Below are positions 47,393 to 60,108 of a stretch of 64,000 nt of DNA, piece by piece. Origin of the DNA: Canna indica (taxonomy: Eukaryota; Streptophyta; Magnoliopsida; Zingiberales; Cannaceae); assembly GCA_034359265.1 (NCBI GenBank), contig CP136892.1:13068501-13132500 (forward strand). Direction: 5' to 3'. The position numbers were made by a program, and so were the translations under genes. The number at the start of each line of letters is the position of its first letter. Within the stretch, counting starts at the first letter, position 1. The notes beneath the pieces were generated by a model. The model did not search any database, was not told the origin of the DNA, and worked only from the letters and a program-made list of their open reading frames with translations.

Positions 47393-49129
47393 CCAAAAAA
47401 AAACAAAAAAAATTCATTGATTAATTTAGATTTATTATGATTTTTTTTGAAGATTTTAGAATGAATTTTCATAATCGAAAGGATCATTTTAAATAATTTT
47501 AGTGTAAGAGTATTTTTGATATTTTTAGAATTTAATTATGATTTTAAAATTTTTAAATATTATGTTCTAATTTTTGCTGAATAGAATTGGGTGGACACTA
47601 GCTATAATACTATTTTTTGAACCCATCAACAAATAAATGAAGTTGGGTTGAAATTGATTAGCATGATTTTCTCCCAATAATTGCTTGACACATTTTGTTT
47701 CCTAGGTCCTAGGTCCTAGGTCCGTCGAACTTTGGGAATAATGAATGAGACAAACATTAGAGTTCCAACAAAATCTCCTAATCGGAATAGGAATAATTGA
47801 GACCACCAATCCGGCCAATGGGAGGCTGAAGCACAAGGTATATCTATGTATATATTCATATCTCCTAATCAATTTTCTATTAGCCACATCTTGCTCACTA
47901 GCAAAATGTTTAGCTGTCGGACTTTGATTTGTTCAGCACATAGGTTTTGGATGTTACAACTTACAAACCATTGGCACCATGTTTAGGAATTTTGACAATG
48001 CAAATAAGCAAAGGACTTCCTCTTTTGGGTAATATATTTAGTTCAAATATATATTAAAAAAAAATCATTTACGAGGACATGTTTCTGATTCTGGAAGTAA
48101 GGAAAGAGTGAACACACCATAATATATACTTGTACTGTGTGATAAATAGTAGTAAACCAATGAAGCTTAATTATGTAAGGACTGGTCACCGTTTTAGTAC
48201 GTACGTATGTATGACGTATTTAATTATAAGTAGAGACATGACGTGGCCCACCGGCACCCAACATATGTTAAAATGGGAAGAGGAATCACACTCGTAAAAG
48301 GAAATGCTTCCCGCAAAAGTCTAATCCTTTTATTTTGCAATCAATATTAATGTTTTTTTTTTTCTTTTGCATCCGTCTCACTCCACCTACTAATAATAAT
48401 TATTTCTTGTCAAGTAAATAATGACGTGGATGCAAGTGGACCGCGCAAAGAGGCGTGATCTGTTTGGTGGTCCATGTTAACGTACGTGGCCTCTTAAATG
48501 GTATTAAATTAATTTTTGTAGTTCATAGGAGAAATCTACCATGGTTGTTGAAATTTTGAAGCTGAAATGAGCATTTTTAGTAATTTAAGAAACTTAGTAC
48601 GCAAATATGCAAAATTATGCCATGAACTTGGAATGGAGTCGTATTATAGATTTCAAGTTATTTAATATTCAACTAACTTCTGCTTCCACTTATTTTAGAA
48701 GCAAACATAGAAGAATAAAGGAAAAAAAATGCAAAAAAACTACTATAAAGCTGGGTCCATGAACCTAGGCCCGTTCGTTTCGCACAGTACTAAATATCAA
48801 ATTTAGTATTATCTTACGTTCGTTCGTTTCGTATTATCATAACACATGATAAGACACTTGGATGAAAATACCCTTTGTACTATTTATTGTTCTTATACCA
48901 GATAAGATCGTATATTATTATTATAATAAAATATTTATTTTAATTAACATAATAATTATAAATCCAATTAATATGCTATATTACAGTTATATCACAAGTA
49001 GATTAATTAACTAACATGTTGCGACATGAAGGCCCCGGCACCGTCGACGACACAACCACACCGTCTCACATACTGAGTATACCTGATTGCATAGTAAGTA
49101 TACATGATCATATTATTTTATTTGACTAA
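47393..49129. other. Intergenic region without a visible gene
   Basis: AT-rich sequence. GGCCCGTTCGTTTCGCAC at about 48768 looks like the end of a MITE, but I found no partner end. Confidence 0.4.
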
Positions 49130-49560
49130 AGATCAATTTTTTATCCAAATATACTCTCAACAAATATAGATATATCACATTTCTATTAAAATATATTATC
49201 TTTTAATACAAATATACTCTATCTAAATATAGATATTACTCAATTTCTATCAAAATATACTTTCTTTGAGTCTAAATATACTCTCTTTTAATCCAAATAT
49301 ACCCTATTTTAATTCAAATATTATATCTAAAGAGAGACATATATACCATGTTGCTACTAAAATATACTATCTTTGAGTCCAAATATACTCTCTAAAAATA
49401 TATATATACTTAGTTTCTATCAAATATATATTTTTAGTCTAAATATACTTTCTTTTGATCCAAATATACTATCTTTAAATGTACATATATGCATATTTTT
49501 TATATCAATATATACTCTCTTTTAATCCAAATATATTCTCTTTAAATATAAATATACCTA
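49130..49560. repeat. AT-rich tandem repeat
   Basis: Irregular units of about 50-60 bp containing AATCCAAATATACTCTCTTT and ACATTTCTATCAAAATATA words repeat at least seven times. Non-coding. Confidence 0.75.
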
Positions 49561-52289
49561 TTTTGAAAAAATCGAGCATTCTTGAAAAAAATTTATATAT
49601 ATTGAAAATATGAACAATGTTATTATTGTCATTTTCCTCGTACATTATTCTGATCATGTCCATGGTATGTTTTTGCAAACAAACACAGGGCAATTGGTGT
49701 TGTCCAGTGTTGTACCTTAAAATTATACGAAAATAACAAATCCTAATACTGTCAAGAGAGAACCTAGCGTCATTTTGTCTAAACTAAAGTGAAAGGATTA
49801 GGTTAACTAAACAACACATGTTCACTCTTACTTTGGCTCCAGTTTTAAATATATTAGGTTCAATTTTGATAAAGCTAAATTCACTATGAGAGGCTCCATA
49901 AAAATTTCTATGGGGATTAGCTTCTTAGAAGTTGCACTCAAATAAAATGGTCATAGTTCCTCATATAAACTTTAGCTGTTATTTTGCTACATGCGAATTA
50001 TAAGGAGTTGGATCCTCTGATTTCCAACTAATTTATAGACCAACTTTCAAGTTTGTGGCAATTACAAGGAGTTGGACCTTTAGCTTGCTTACATGGCTTG
50101 TCTATGTGGATGGCTTACACATCCAATATGCTATGTGGATGGCTTACAATGTTTTAGTTACCTATTAAATTATTGTACTTACTAATACACGTCATCTTAC
50201 TTATTTTTTATATTTAAATTAATGACTGACTGGACTTAGGTTGACACATCATCGATGTCAGGTCAGTAGTTTAACGAAAAACTCAACCCGAATCTGACGG
50301 TGTGATACAATTGAAACGAATCGAGAGTTGAAACCTGCATTTGAAACAAATGAAAAGTGGTGATGAATTTAAAAATTTCGATAAAAGTCATGATATATTC
50401 ATTAATTAACCCTTTATGAAAATAAGGGAGCTATCCGGCGAGAAGAGAAAGTTGAATTCTTTTAAAATTGATTGGTAGTCCTGTGGCATGCTGATGGTGC
50501 AAGCTAACTAACAGTCCAATTCATGAGAGACCAGACAATTAGCTACCATTACTAAGCTAATTATGAATCAAATAATTGGCTATATTTGAAAAACCCCATA
50601 AGGATTAAGGATGAGGCTATATATAGTCTCATTACAAGTTTCAATCGCCTGTATATTCCCAGTTTGCTCTTGGCATAATATCATTGATCTGGTCACAGTG
50701 GTCAGAATCTAGAGATAGTAGCTAGATAGGACTAATGCAAGTAATGGGCATAAAAATTCTTGAACTTTTAGACTGTCATATATCAGTTTTGTTATAATTG
50801 TAAAAGCTATACAACTTACATTGTATGCCAAGACCCAAAATATCTAAATTGATGCACTCCATTAGTAAATAAAGAATGAGCAAATACCTTGCTTCAGCAT
50901 ATGCACAATTGAAATAGGTCAAAGACCATCAGCTTCAAGGGGATCTATATGAAGCACAACCAAATCAAGAACATGCCACTTCATAGTTCTTACATGCATG
51001 ACTCCATTAAGTGAATCCTACAAAACAACTAGAAATGTTTCAGTCACAAAAGAAAAAAAGAGTCAGCATCGATCTCTTAAAAAAATCATCAGTTTGTACT
51101 GGAAACTTGTGGAATCAGTACTGATGACCAAGTAGGATTATAACCCCTAGTACATTAACAAAAGAATAATTGTCTAACATGCCAATGCTGACTCATACAA
51201 GTAGTATTCTGTTAAACCAGACCAGTTTGAATTGTTATGATGCGGTCGGTACATTGTGGTATTTGAAATAATGCACAACATTTTTCAAAAAAGGTTCCTT
51301 CATTTGATGAAACCAACAAAGAACTTGGCAATAGTGGGATACAGAGATCTTACATTGTAGCGAAAAATTACATGTGTAATCTGAATGCCTATGCATTATG
51401 CAAAATGCCTCAACGGACAGTTTAACACTTAACACACAATTGCAAAATATCGCAGGCATATACAAATGTAATGGAACTAGAAGCTTCGTTGAAGTTATTG
51501 AACAGGACAATTTAGAGTATGGCGACAGCTATTTAGAAAACTTGCTTCCACGAAAACAACAAAATGATAGAATTTTTGTTTGGCTTTCAAAATGATCCAC
51601 CTATGGAGCATAAGACCAATAAAGTAAATCCAATAAATAATAACTTACAATTGATATCCCGAAGTTATAATGTGAAGATTCTTAGAGCATGGACAAGCTA
51701 GTGAATTTCACCAAACTGATCAAATGCTAATATGGAACTTAATTTCATAAGCAGTTGTCAGCTTTTAGCTATACCTATTTGAGCAAACAATAACCAACAG
51801 ATGGAGAAAGGTGTATCACTGAGAATAAGGTGGCATTGATTATGATCACCATATTGAAGATAGAATATAGAATGATTCTTGAACCCAAAATCTGTATTTG
51901 GACTCTTTCACTCCAAAATGATGCATATTTTTTTAACCCTCCAAATCCTACATGTATCTTTAGTTTCTTTTCACATGCAGGTGATCAATGTAATGTTTCA
52001 GCATGATTTTATCTTGGACCTATGGTGTCCAAGGAATCAAATGATTTCAGAAAGTTATCATACACACAAACACATATCTCCCTGCCCTCCATGAATAGGA
52101 ATTGGACATTTGGCAATATACAATATCCTGCCACTCTCCACGGGATTCTGTTTACGTAATCACGTAACCTATTAATATAACAAACTTCAATCCCTTGTGG
52201 CCTTCAAAAATGTGAATGATCAACATATTCATATTAAATTTGTTGAATTAGATTTACTGGTGCAATTTGAGACGAAAAAGTTGAGACAG
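49561..52289. other. Intergenic region without a visible gene
   Basis: I see no recognisable protein, RNA gene or bounded repeat. Bases 49760-49950 weakly resemble 31330-31560. Confidence 0.4.
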
Positions 52290-52322
52290 ATGTGATGTGT
52301 GGTTTTAAATACCGTACCGTAC

Positions 52323-53029
52323 TGTTAGGGACTTTTTCGATGCGCCGAGCGATGACGAAACGTCCCTTGCATATTTGTAAATATGGACTTGTGTCCATGT
52401 AAATTTTCATTCTATTCGTATTCGTTCATGAGAAACCCCGTTGTGCGATCCCCATGGGCCCGTGGTACGAGTTGTATGCATGTTGGGGTCATTCGACATT
52501 TGGTTCATCCGTCACGGCTTAGCGGAAAACCTTGTGTTCATTTCGTCATGGCCGTGGCCACGGAAAATCACCCCGTCGGGTGGCCCAAATTTTGTCATGC
52601 TCCTCGTGCTTTGAGGAACCTTGGGGGTGGCACTTGGGGGTTAGAGGCCTCATGTATAGTGTAGGGGAGTGTTGGCTCATGAAATGGTGGCCTTGTGCGA
52701 ATAACGAACGAGCAGCCCACATGGGCATGCACCATGTCGAATTCGCCCAAGGCGATTGCGGAACTCACCCTACATCCGTTTTTGCATTTTCTTGTGTCCA
52801 TAGTCCTGTAAATGTTGTATTTTACTTTACGCCTTCAATACCATTCGGCCAACATGGTCATTGAAGGCGCGGACATGGAATACGAGGTTGGCACGTGGTC
52901 CGAAATATGCCCCGCGATGTTAAGTCGGGAAGCCCATTCGGGATGGATTTTATATCAAGGCTTATCCCTTGCATGCGATGCAAGGGTGCCGCACGGGTTC
53001 TTCCGCTCCAAAACATTTGGCCCGTGACA
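52323..53029 (+). repeat. 5' LTR
   Basis: 707 bp with TG...CA ends. Against the 3' LTR I saw one difference: T at 52685 versus C at 55963. Confidence 0.92.
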
Positions 53030-53030
53030 G

Positions 53031-53046
53031 TTGGTATCAGAGCAGG
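53031..53046 (+). other. Primer binding site, initiator Met tRNA
   Basis: TTGGTATCAGAGCAGG starts one base after the LTR. TGGTATCAGAGC is the complement of the 3' end of plant initiator methionine tRNA, the usual minus-strand primer. Confidence 0.88.
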
Positions 53047-53054
53047 TTTGCGAT

Positions 53055-53680
53055 CCTCCAACTGAGAAAGCTCTCGATGCGGACATAGCCGACGCACATT
53101 CCGTCTATGGCGATCGAGTTGCCGAAGCAGTGAACCCAGTCGAGGACCTTCCGATTGTCGTGTTCGGGGAGTGAAGCAAACACATGATTGATGCAAAGAC
53201 GGTGACTTTTGCGCAGGGCGGATAGGCCCCTAAGACGCAAAGTCGTTTGCAAGCGGATTGAGAATTGCAAGCCTCCAACTGAGAAAGCCCTCAATGCGGA
53301 CATAGCCGACGTGCATTCCGTCTGTGGCGTATGAGTTGCTAATGCAGCGAATCAAGTCGACGAACATTCCGACTGTTGTATTCGAGGAGGCAAGCATATA
53401 TTTGTTGATGCAAGGATTCAGACGTGTGCGCAGGGCGGATAGGCCCATAAGACGCAAAGTCGCTCACCCACATAACGAGAATTGCAAGCCCCCAACTGAG
53501 GAAGCCCTTGATGCGGACATAGCTGACGTGCATTCCGTCTGTGGCGCGCGAGTTGCTGATGCAGTGAACCAGTCGATGAACTTTCCGACTGTTGTATTCG
53601 GGGTGGCAAGCATACATTGATGGGGGTGATGATCATGACTTGTGCGCAGGGCAGATGGGCCCATAAGACGCAAAGTCATT
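53055..53680. repeat. LTR element array A (about 216 bp, three units)
   Basis: Units start near 53056, 53273 and 53489 at the word TCCAACTGAGAAAGC or its variants. Each contains GCGGACATAG and ATTCCGTCT and ends near GACGCAAAGTC. Long open frames on the minus strand here are by-products of the repeat. Confidence 0.8.
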
Positions 53681-54320
53681 TGCGCAAGGTGGACGGTCCC
53701 CTGTAAGACGCAAAGTCTCGCGCAGAGTAGATCTCTTGCAAGACGCACGTTGTGCGCAAAGTAGACTACCTCATAAGACGCGAGGATGGTGTGCAGGGCG
53801 TTAGCCCATAAGACGCACCGCAGAGCCAATGGCTCACGAGGTACCAAAGTCCATTGCGCGAAGCAGACTCTCTCGTAAGACACACATTGTGTGCAAAGCA
53901 GACTCTCTTGTAAGTCGCAAGGATAGTGCGCGGGGTGTTGTCCCGTAAGTCGCACGATTTGTGCGCGGGGTGTTGTCCCGTAAGTCGCAAGGTTGGTGCG
54001 CAGGGCGTTGGCCCCTAAGACGCCCCGCGGAGCCGATGGCTTCTGAGTTACCGAGTCCTTTGCGCGAAGCAGACTCTCTCGTAAGACACACATTGTGTGC
54101 AAAGTAGACTCTCTTGTAAGTCGCGAGGACAGTGCGCGGGGCGTAATCCCGTAAGTCGCACGAGTTGTGCGCAGGGACTTTGTCCCCTAAGTCGCAAGGA
54201 TACTGCGCAGGGCGTTGCCCCTAAGTCGCAAGGTTGATGCGCATGGCATGATGGCCTGTAAGGCGCAAGGTTGATGCGCATGGCACGATGGCCTGTAAGG
54301 CGCACGGTTTGTGCGGAGAG
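53640..54320. repeat. LTR element array B (short units of about 35 bp)
   Basis: Many imperfect units of the type GTAAGTCGCAAGGTTGGTGC and GCGCAGGGCGTTGGCC, with higher-order similarity between about 53820-53960 and 54020-54150. Confidence 0.75.
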
Positions 54321-54327
54321 CAGCGTA

Positions 54328-54562
54328 AGACTTGAAGCTCGTTGAGATGGGCTCGGTGGTGGGCGCCATGACCTCTGTCGGGGGCGAGTTTGCAAGCAGT
54401 GATCCAGACTTGAAGCTCGTTGAGATGGGCTCGGTGGTGGGCACCATGACCCTTGCGGGGGGCGAGTGAACAAGCAATGATCCGTAAGACTTGAAGCTCG
54501 TTGAGATGGGCTCGGTGGTGGGCGCCATAACTCCTGCGGAGGGGCGAGTGAGCAAGCAGCGA
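54328..54562. repeat. LTR element array C (about 80 bp, three units)
   Basis: Units start near 54328, 54407 and 54488 with AGACTTGAAGCTCGTTGAG, followed by GGGCTCGGTGGTGGGC and GGGGCGAGTG-type ends. Confidence 0.8.
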
Positions 54563-54632
54563 TTGGCTCGAAGCAATGGTGCGGGCGATGCTCTAGTGTG
54601 GCGCGGCCACGGAGCTATGCTCGTTGGTTCTT

Positions 54633-55345
54633 AAGTCTGGGACTTGTCATTGCCCAGCGAAAACGGGACTTGGCGAACCGAGTAACCATTTCCCGGGTTC
54701 CTTCATGCGAGTGTTGCTCAACGGCACTCGCGTGCCCCACTTAAGTCTGGGACTTGTCATTGCCCAGCGAAAACGGGACTTGGCGAACCGAGTAACCATT
54801 TCCCGGGTTCCTTCATGCGAGTGTTGCTCAACGGCACTCGCATGCCCCACTTAAGTCTGGGACTTGTCTTTGCCCAGCAAAAACGGGACTTGGCGAACCG
54901 AGTAACCATTTCCCGGGTTCCTTCATGCGAGTGTTGCTCAACGGCACTCGTGTGCCCCTCAAAAGTCTGGGACTTGTCATTGCCCAGCAACAACAGGACT
55001 TGGCAGATCGAGTAACCATTTCCCGGGTTCCTTCACGCAAGCGTTACTCAATGGCGCTCGTGTATACCGTAAGTCTGGGACTTGTTATTGCCCAGCAACA
55101 ATGGGACTTGGCGAACCGAGTAGCCATTCCTCGGGTTCATTCGCGCGAGCATTGTTCAACGACGCTCGTGTGCCCCACAAAGTCTGGGACGCTCATAGCC
55201 CAGCAACATCGAGACTTGGTGAATCTAGTAGCTATTTCTCGATGTCCAGTCAAGCGAGCGTTGCTCAACGGCGTTGGTGCCCCTTCAGGCGAAGTTGCTC
55301 AACGACTCTCGTTTGCTCCACAAGTCTGGGACTTCATTGCCCAGC
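54633..55345. repeat. LTR element array D (about 110 bp, seven unit starts)
   Basis: AAGTCTGG recurs at 54633, 54743, 54853, 54963, 55071, 55180 and 55322. The first four intervals are 110, 110, 110 and 108 bases, then 109 and 142. Each unit contains TTGCCCAGC, CGGGACTTGGCGAACCGAG and GTTGCTCAACGGC. The first three units are almost identical, the last ones diverged. Confidence 0.88.
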
Positions 55346-55586
55346 AATGAGTTTGGGAATATCATGTCCCTTTCTCACAACAACAGGAGATGATGAAACT
55401 CAAGGATGTTCCAAGTAGTCATTTCCTGGTGGCGAACTTCATGGCAAAACTCGACATGTTGCAGCCCCACTACGACATGTCGTTACTCAGGCGGTGTTCC
55501 CTTCGACAACTTGTGAAGAATTCACTTCAGGAATTGCAGCCAAAGGCAGTGCGGTCGAGGCGAGTTCGACGAGGACGTCGAAGCTT

Positions 55587-55600
55587 GAAGTGGGGGAGGA
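55587..55600 (+). other. Polypurine tract
   Basis: GAAGTGGGGGAGGA lies directly before the 3' LTR and would prime plus-strand synthesis. Confidence 0.85.
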
Positions 55601-56307
55601 TGTTAGGGACTTTTTCGATGCGCCGAGCGATGACGAAACGTCCCTTGCATATTTGTAAATATGGACTTGTGTCCATGTAAATTTTCATTCTATTCGTATT
55701 CGTTCATGAGAAACCCCGTTGTGCGATCCCCATGGGCCCGTGGTACGAGTTGTATGCATGTTGGGGTCATTCGACATTTGGTTCATCCGTCACGGCTTAG
55801 CGGAAAACCTTGTGTTCATTTCGTCATGGCCGTGGCCACGGAAAATCACCCCGTCGGGTGGCCCAAATTTTGTCATGCTCCTCGTGCTTTGAGGAACCTT
55901 GGGGGTGGCACTTGGGGGTTAGAGGCCTCATGTATAGTGTAGGGGAGTGTTGGCTCATGAAACGGTGGCCTTGTGCGAATAACGAACGAGCAGCCCACAT
56001 GGGCATGCACCATGTCGAATTCGCCCAAGGCGATTGCGGAACTCACCCTACATCCGTTTTTGCATTTTCTTGTGTCCATAGTCCTGTAAATGTTGTATTT
56101 TACTTTACGCCTTCAATACCATTCGGCCAACATGGTCATTGAAGGCGCGGACATGGAATACGAGGTTGGCACGTGGTCCGAAATATGCCCCGCGATGTTA
56201 AGTCGGGAAGCCCATTCGGGATGGATTTTATATCAAGGCTTATCCCTTGCATGCGATGCAAGGGTGCCGCACGGGTTCTTCCGCTCCAAAACATTTGGCC
56301 CGTGACA
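55601..56307 (+). repeat. 3' LTR
   Basis: 707 bp, nearly identical to the 5' LTR. It is followed by GTAC and then by hAT-A3 sequence. Confidence 0.92.
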
Positions 56308-56666
56308 GTACGGTTGGTATTGACTGATTTTAGGGGAAACGGTACCTGATACATCCGGCACTAGTCGGTACTGGGTGTATCGATAAATACCACCCGTACC
56401 GGGCGGTATTTATTAAATACCGTGTGATACCGCCCGGTATGACCCAACGGCTCAAAATAGAGCCGTTGGGTACTGTTCATCAACGGTCTCAAACAACTAT
56501 ATTTAATGGGTTTTGGGGCTTATATAAAGACCCCAAACACTCTCTTTCACCTCCACTCACCCCCCTACTCTCTCAAACTCTCTAAATTCTCAAATCTCTC
56601 TCAATCTTTCTCAAACTCTCTCTCTAATCTCTATTTTCTTCATCTCCACACTGAAACTTTGTTGAA

Positions 56667-59600
56667 ATGGTGCCGAAATCTCAACCCGACGTCGCATGGC
56701 AGCACGGTCGTCGGTTGGAGAAGGCCCATCACTGGCAATGCTTCCACTGTGAAATGATTTCACGTGGTGGAGGCATCACTCAGTTGAAGCAACACTTGGT
56801 CGAAGGATATCCCGACGTCATCAAATGCACCAAAGCACCGGCGGAAGTCCGAAAGTTGTTCAAAGAAATGCTCGACAACAAGTGAGAGCAGCGTGTTCGA
56901 GATGCTTCTCAAAAAGCCGAGTTCGACCGATGAGCTACCTAAGACGTCAGCCAATATGGGGGTCGCCAATGCGAGGCTTGGGGTGGCAGTGACGACAAGG
57001 ATCCGGAACTTGAAGCCAACATCCGAGCTTCATTGGAGCACCAAGCATTCGAACTAGATCGGATGTATTATCCCGATCTCAATATGAGTATGGCGGCGGC
57101 AGTGGCATCGTTGGCACTAGCAGCGTCGGCTCAACTTCGGCTGCCAGAGCAATGGACCGAATTGGTTCAATTCCCTCCGGACCTCAAATTGGCCGGAGTT
57201 CCAACATGAGGGCACCTTCTCAGAGCAGAGGTGGAGGCAGCAGAGGAGAAGGCATTCGGGGATTCTTCACAAACCTCGGATCAAGTGGTAGGAAAACTAC
57301 TGATCTTGATCCTAGGGCATTTTCTCCTCAAACATCAAAGCAACCGCACATAGACGATGCTTGGGGCAAGACGAAGAAGTGGGAGTTGGGGAGAGCAATC
57401 TCGAAATAGTTCCACTTCAGCCGGATTCCCGCAAATGCAGCCGACAACCCATACTACAAAACCATGGTGTCTACAATCCAAAAGGTAGTCCGGGTATTGC
57501 CCCTTAAACTCCCTATGAAATTTTAGGACCTTACCTTGAAGCAGAGGTCGATAAAATCAAGCAATGGATCGACGGATTCAAGCGACAATGGAGGAGTACG
57601 GCTGCAGTTTGATGTGCGATAGTTGGACCGGGCCAACCAGGATGAGCATAATCAACTTCCTAATTTATTGCAATAGGAAGGTTGTCTATCACAAGTCGGT
57701 GAACTCGTCTGATCAACATCACGACGCTTACTACATCTCGAAGCTGATGACAGAGGTGATCGAAGAGATTGGACCCTAGAACATTGTTCAAGTTATAACC
57801 AACAACAAAGCCAATTTCAAAAGGGCAGGTGAAATAATTGAACAAGATTATCCTAATATTTGTTGGACTCTATATACAGCCCATTGTGTAGACCTAATGA
57901 TGAAAAATATCGGTGATTTGCCGATGGTGAAGTCGACGGTAAAGAAGGCGCAACAAATTTCGCACTTCATATACAACCACACATGGGTACATACCCTTAT
58001 GAAAAAATTTACATAAGGTACTTTATTTTAAAAAAATTTACATTATTTATTAATTATTTTATCATAAATAATTACTAATGATAAAAATAATTTTAGGTGA
58101 AATTCTTCGACCGGGAGCGACTCGTTTTGCAACCAACTTCATCGCATTAAGGTCGCTCCAACAAAGAAAGTTAGGCCTTAGATCCATGTTTACAAGTGAA
58201 GACTGGTCTGCATCAAGATATGTCTCAAAATCAGATGGAAGGGAAACGGAGAAGAACATCCTCAACACACGCTTTTGGGATTGCGTCGCAGAAATAATCG
58301 TCGCTGCAAAACCTTTGTATAAGGTTTTATGATAGGTGGATATGGAAAAGACGCCTCAAATGGGTCATATCTACCACTACAATTTTTTTATTTAATATCC
58401 TAAAATTATTTAATTTTAATTTAATATGCTTAATTACTTATTGAATTTATAATTTTTTATAGGGTATCATTTAAATCCCGCATACTAGTATGAACTTGGA
58501 ACAACAGATAATTTGTTATATCCCCTCCGCAAGGTCATACAACGTATGTCGGCATCCAACTTAGAAACGGCACAAGCTATCTCGAAATCAAGATATTTCC
58601 AAGATAAAAGTGGCAACTTTGGAGATTCATTTGCACGAGTTTGCCGAGGAAATATGGATTTAGGTAGATAGAATTTTTTTTTTCAATTTATTTATCAAAG
58701 ATTAAATCTCATTTCTAATATTCATTTTAAATATATTGCAGTCAAATGGTGGTTGCAATTTGGAACCAAAGCTCCAAATCTTAGAAGGATTGTTGTACGC
58801 ATCCTCTCGCAAATCACATCATCAAGTGAATGCGAGAGGAATTGATCGACCTTCTCTTTGATTCATGCCAAGCCGCGCAACCGCCTTTCATACACCCGAT
58901 TAGAGAAGCTCGTATATATTCATTATAACATGCGACTTCGAATGCGGGCGTTAAAGAATGAAGATAAAGACAATGCACATGTAGATCTATTAGATATCGA
59001 GTTCGTCCAAAGCGATGCGGACCTGATGATTGATTGGTGGAGCGCAATGGAGAGTGACTAGCCTCTTCTTGATGAACGAGGCGATCCACCTCGGCCTTCG
59101 CCAATTGTATTTGATGCAGTAGAATCTCAAAGCCAACAACAAAACACGGATAGCCAAGCTTTTGAGAGGGACATGAGCCTTGCTCCCTCTCAACGAACGT
59201 GGCAAGCAAGACGACGATCCGAGTCCGACTCTCCATCTTCCCAATCAAAGGGAAAAAAAGAAGACAACACCTTCACCTTCAAAGGCAAAAGGCAAAGTCA
59301 AAGCCAAAGGAAAACGATCAATTGATCATTTGGATGCAATTGCAGAAGCAGAAAAGAACGAAGAAGAAGAGCCCTCGGTTCATAGCAGTAGCAGCACAGA
59401 AGACGGAGGAGATGATGATGATGATGATGGAGCTGGTGGAGAAGTGCCACCAGCACCGCCACCTACCGATCTATTGACGAATGAGCAATACTTCGACCAC
59501 TACACCCAAGATCACGATCATGGTGCTAGGATCGGAGGAACAACTAGGGTGTACGAGAAGAGAGTCAAAGATCGGCGTCAAGGAAAACTAGGAAGTGGAC

Positions 59601-59893
59601 CAACAACTTTACAAGATTACCATCACGATATGATGAGTAGCTTGCAAGAGGTTTCTGAATCAACCTACTCTGTATCCTATACCTACTTAAGTGACTATGC
59701 GGATACAAGGACTAGTTCTTGGACTCCCACCAAAGAAACCCTCGTGTCAATGTGGTATACTGGATACCAAGGCATTATGACATGAGATCATTTCCAGCTA
59801 TGTGCATTGGAGACCTACGGTATCGACCTTAGTCGTGTATATCCCCAAGAGATGTCTTCTTTTCACGACGGACATCATTCGTCCGCATTTTAA
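56667..59893 (+). pseudogene. hAT-A3 transposase, degraded
   Basis: ATG 56667 corresponds to the hAT-A1 start and is followed by the same BED finger ([19 protein letters not shown]); codon 12 is CAG here, where hAT-A1 has TAG. A TGA at 56883-56885 ends the first block. Further blocks match hAT-A1 in order: a linker (57152-57409), DUF659 with [15 protein letters not shown] (57564-57779), [15 protein letters not shown] (58098 onward) and the tail with acidic runs (59180-59785). Part of exon 2, intron 2 and the coding bases between them are shortened near 58375. The final codons end at TAA 59891-59893. Stops and frameshifts are many, so it is clearly inactive and older than the LTR element it holds. 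Confidence 0.9.
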
Positions 59894-60108
59894 ACATTGT
59901 AATATATGTATTTGACATTTAAGATCTTAAATTTAAGTATTTCTTGATCAATTATGATGCATTGGAGTTATATTTAACAACAACAAAAAAATTTCCACTC
60001 AGTACGAGTTTCGATACCGGCCCGTACCGAGTGTCGGTATAGTACGGTATCAGTATATACCGGTACCGGCCGATGACCGGTATCAAAATTTTAAACCATG
60101 ATGTGATG

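Larger units (their letters stand above)
52323..56307 (+). mobile_element. Young non-coding LTR retrotransposon (LARD-like) filled with tandem arrays
   Basis: Two 707-bp LTRs (52323-53029, 55601-56307) begin TGTTAGGGAC and end GTGACA. A primer binding site for initiator Met tRNA follows the first LTR and a polypurine tract precedes the second. GTAC flanks the element at 52319-52322 and 56308-56311. The 2,571-bp interior has no gag or pol domain; it is four successive tandem arrays and a short tail. The GGGGGAGGA tract and the tail before it resemble Ty3/Gypsy chromoviruses, so a relative of that group probably supplies the proteins. That assignment is an inference. Confidence 0.9.
52298..60100 (+). 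mobile_element. hAT-A3: decayed hAT-A copy carrying an LTR element
   Basis: Left terminus TGTGGTTTTAAAT at 52298 and right terminus ATTTTAAACCATG ending at 60100. A perfect 8-bp duplication ATGTGATG lies at 52290-52297 and 60101-60108. Removing the LTR insertion (52323-56307 and one GTAC) leaves about 3.8 kb, close to hAT-A1. Same orientation as hAT-A1 and hAT-A2. The LTR element entered only 25 bp inside the left end. Confidence 0.92.

Noticed and set aside
52383..52864. Open frames of 93 and 110 codons repeated at 55661-56142
   Set aside because: They lie inside the LTRs and are repeated because the LTRs are; no known domain and no start context support coding.
53464..54576. Long minus-strand open frames (up to about 210 codons) in the LTR interior
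   Set aside because: They follow from the tandem repeat period and composition, resemble no protein, and overlap frames on the other strand.
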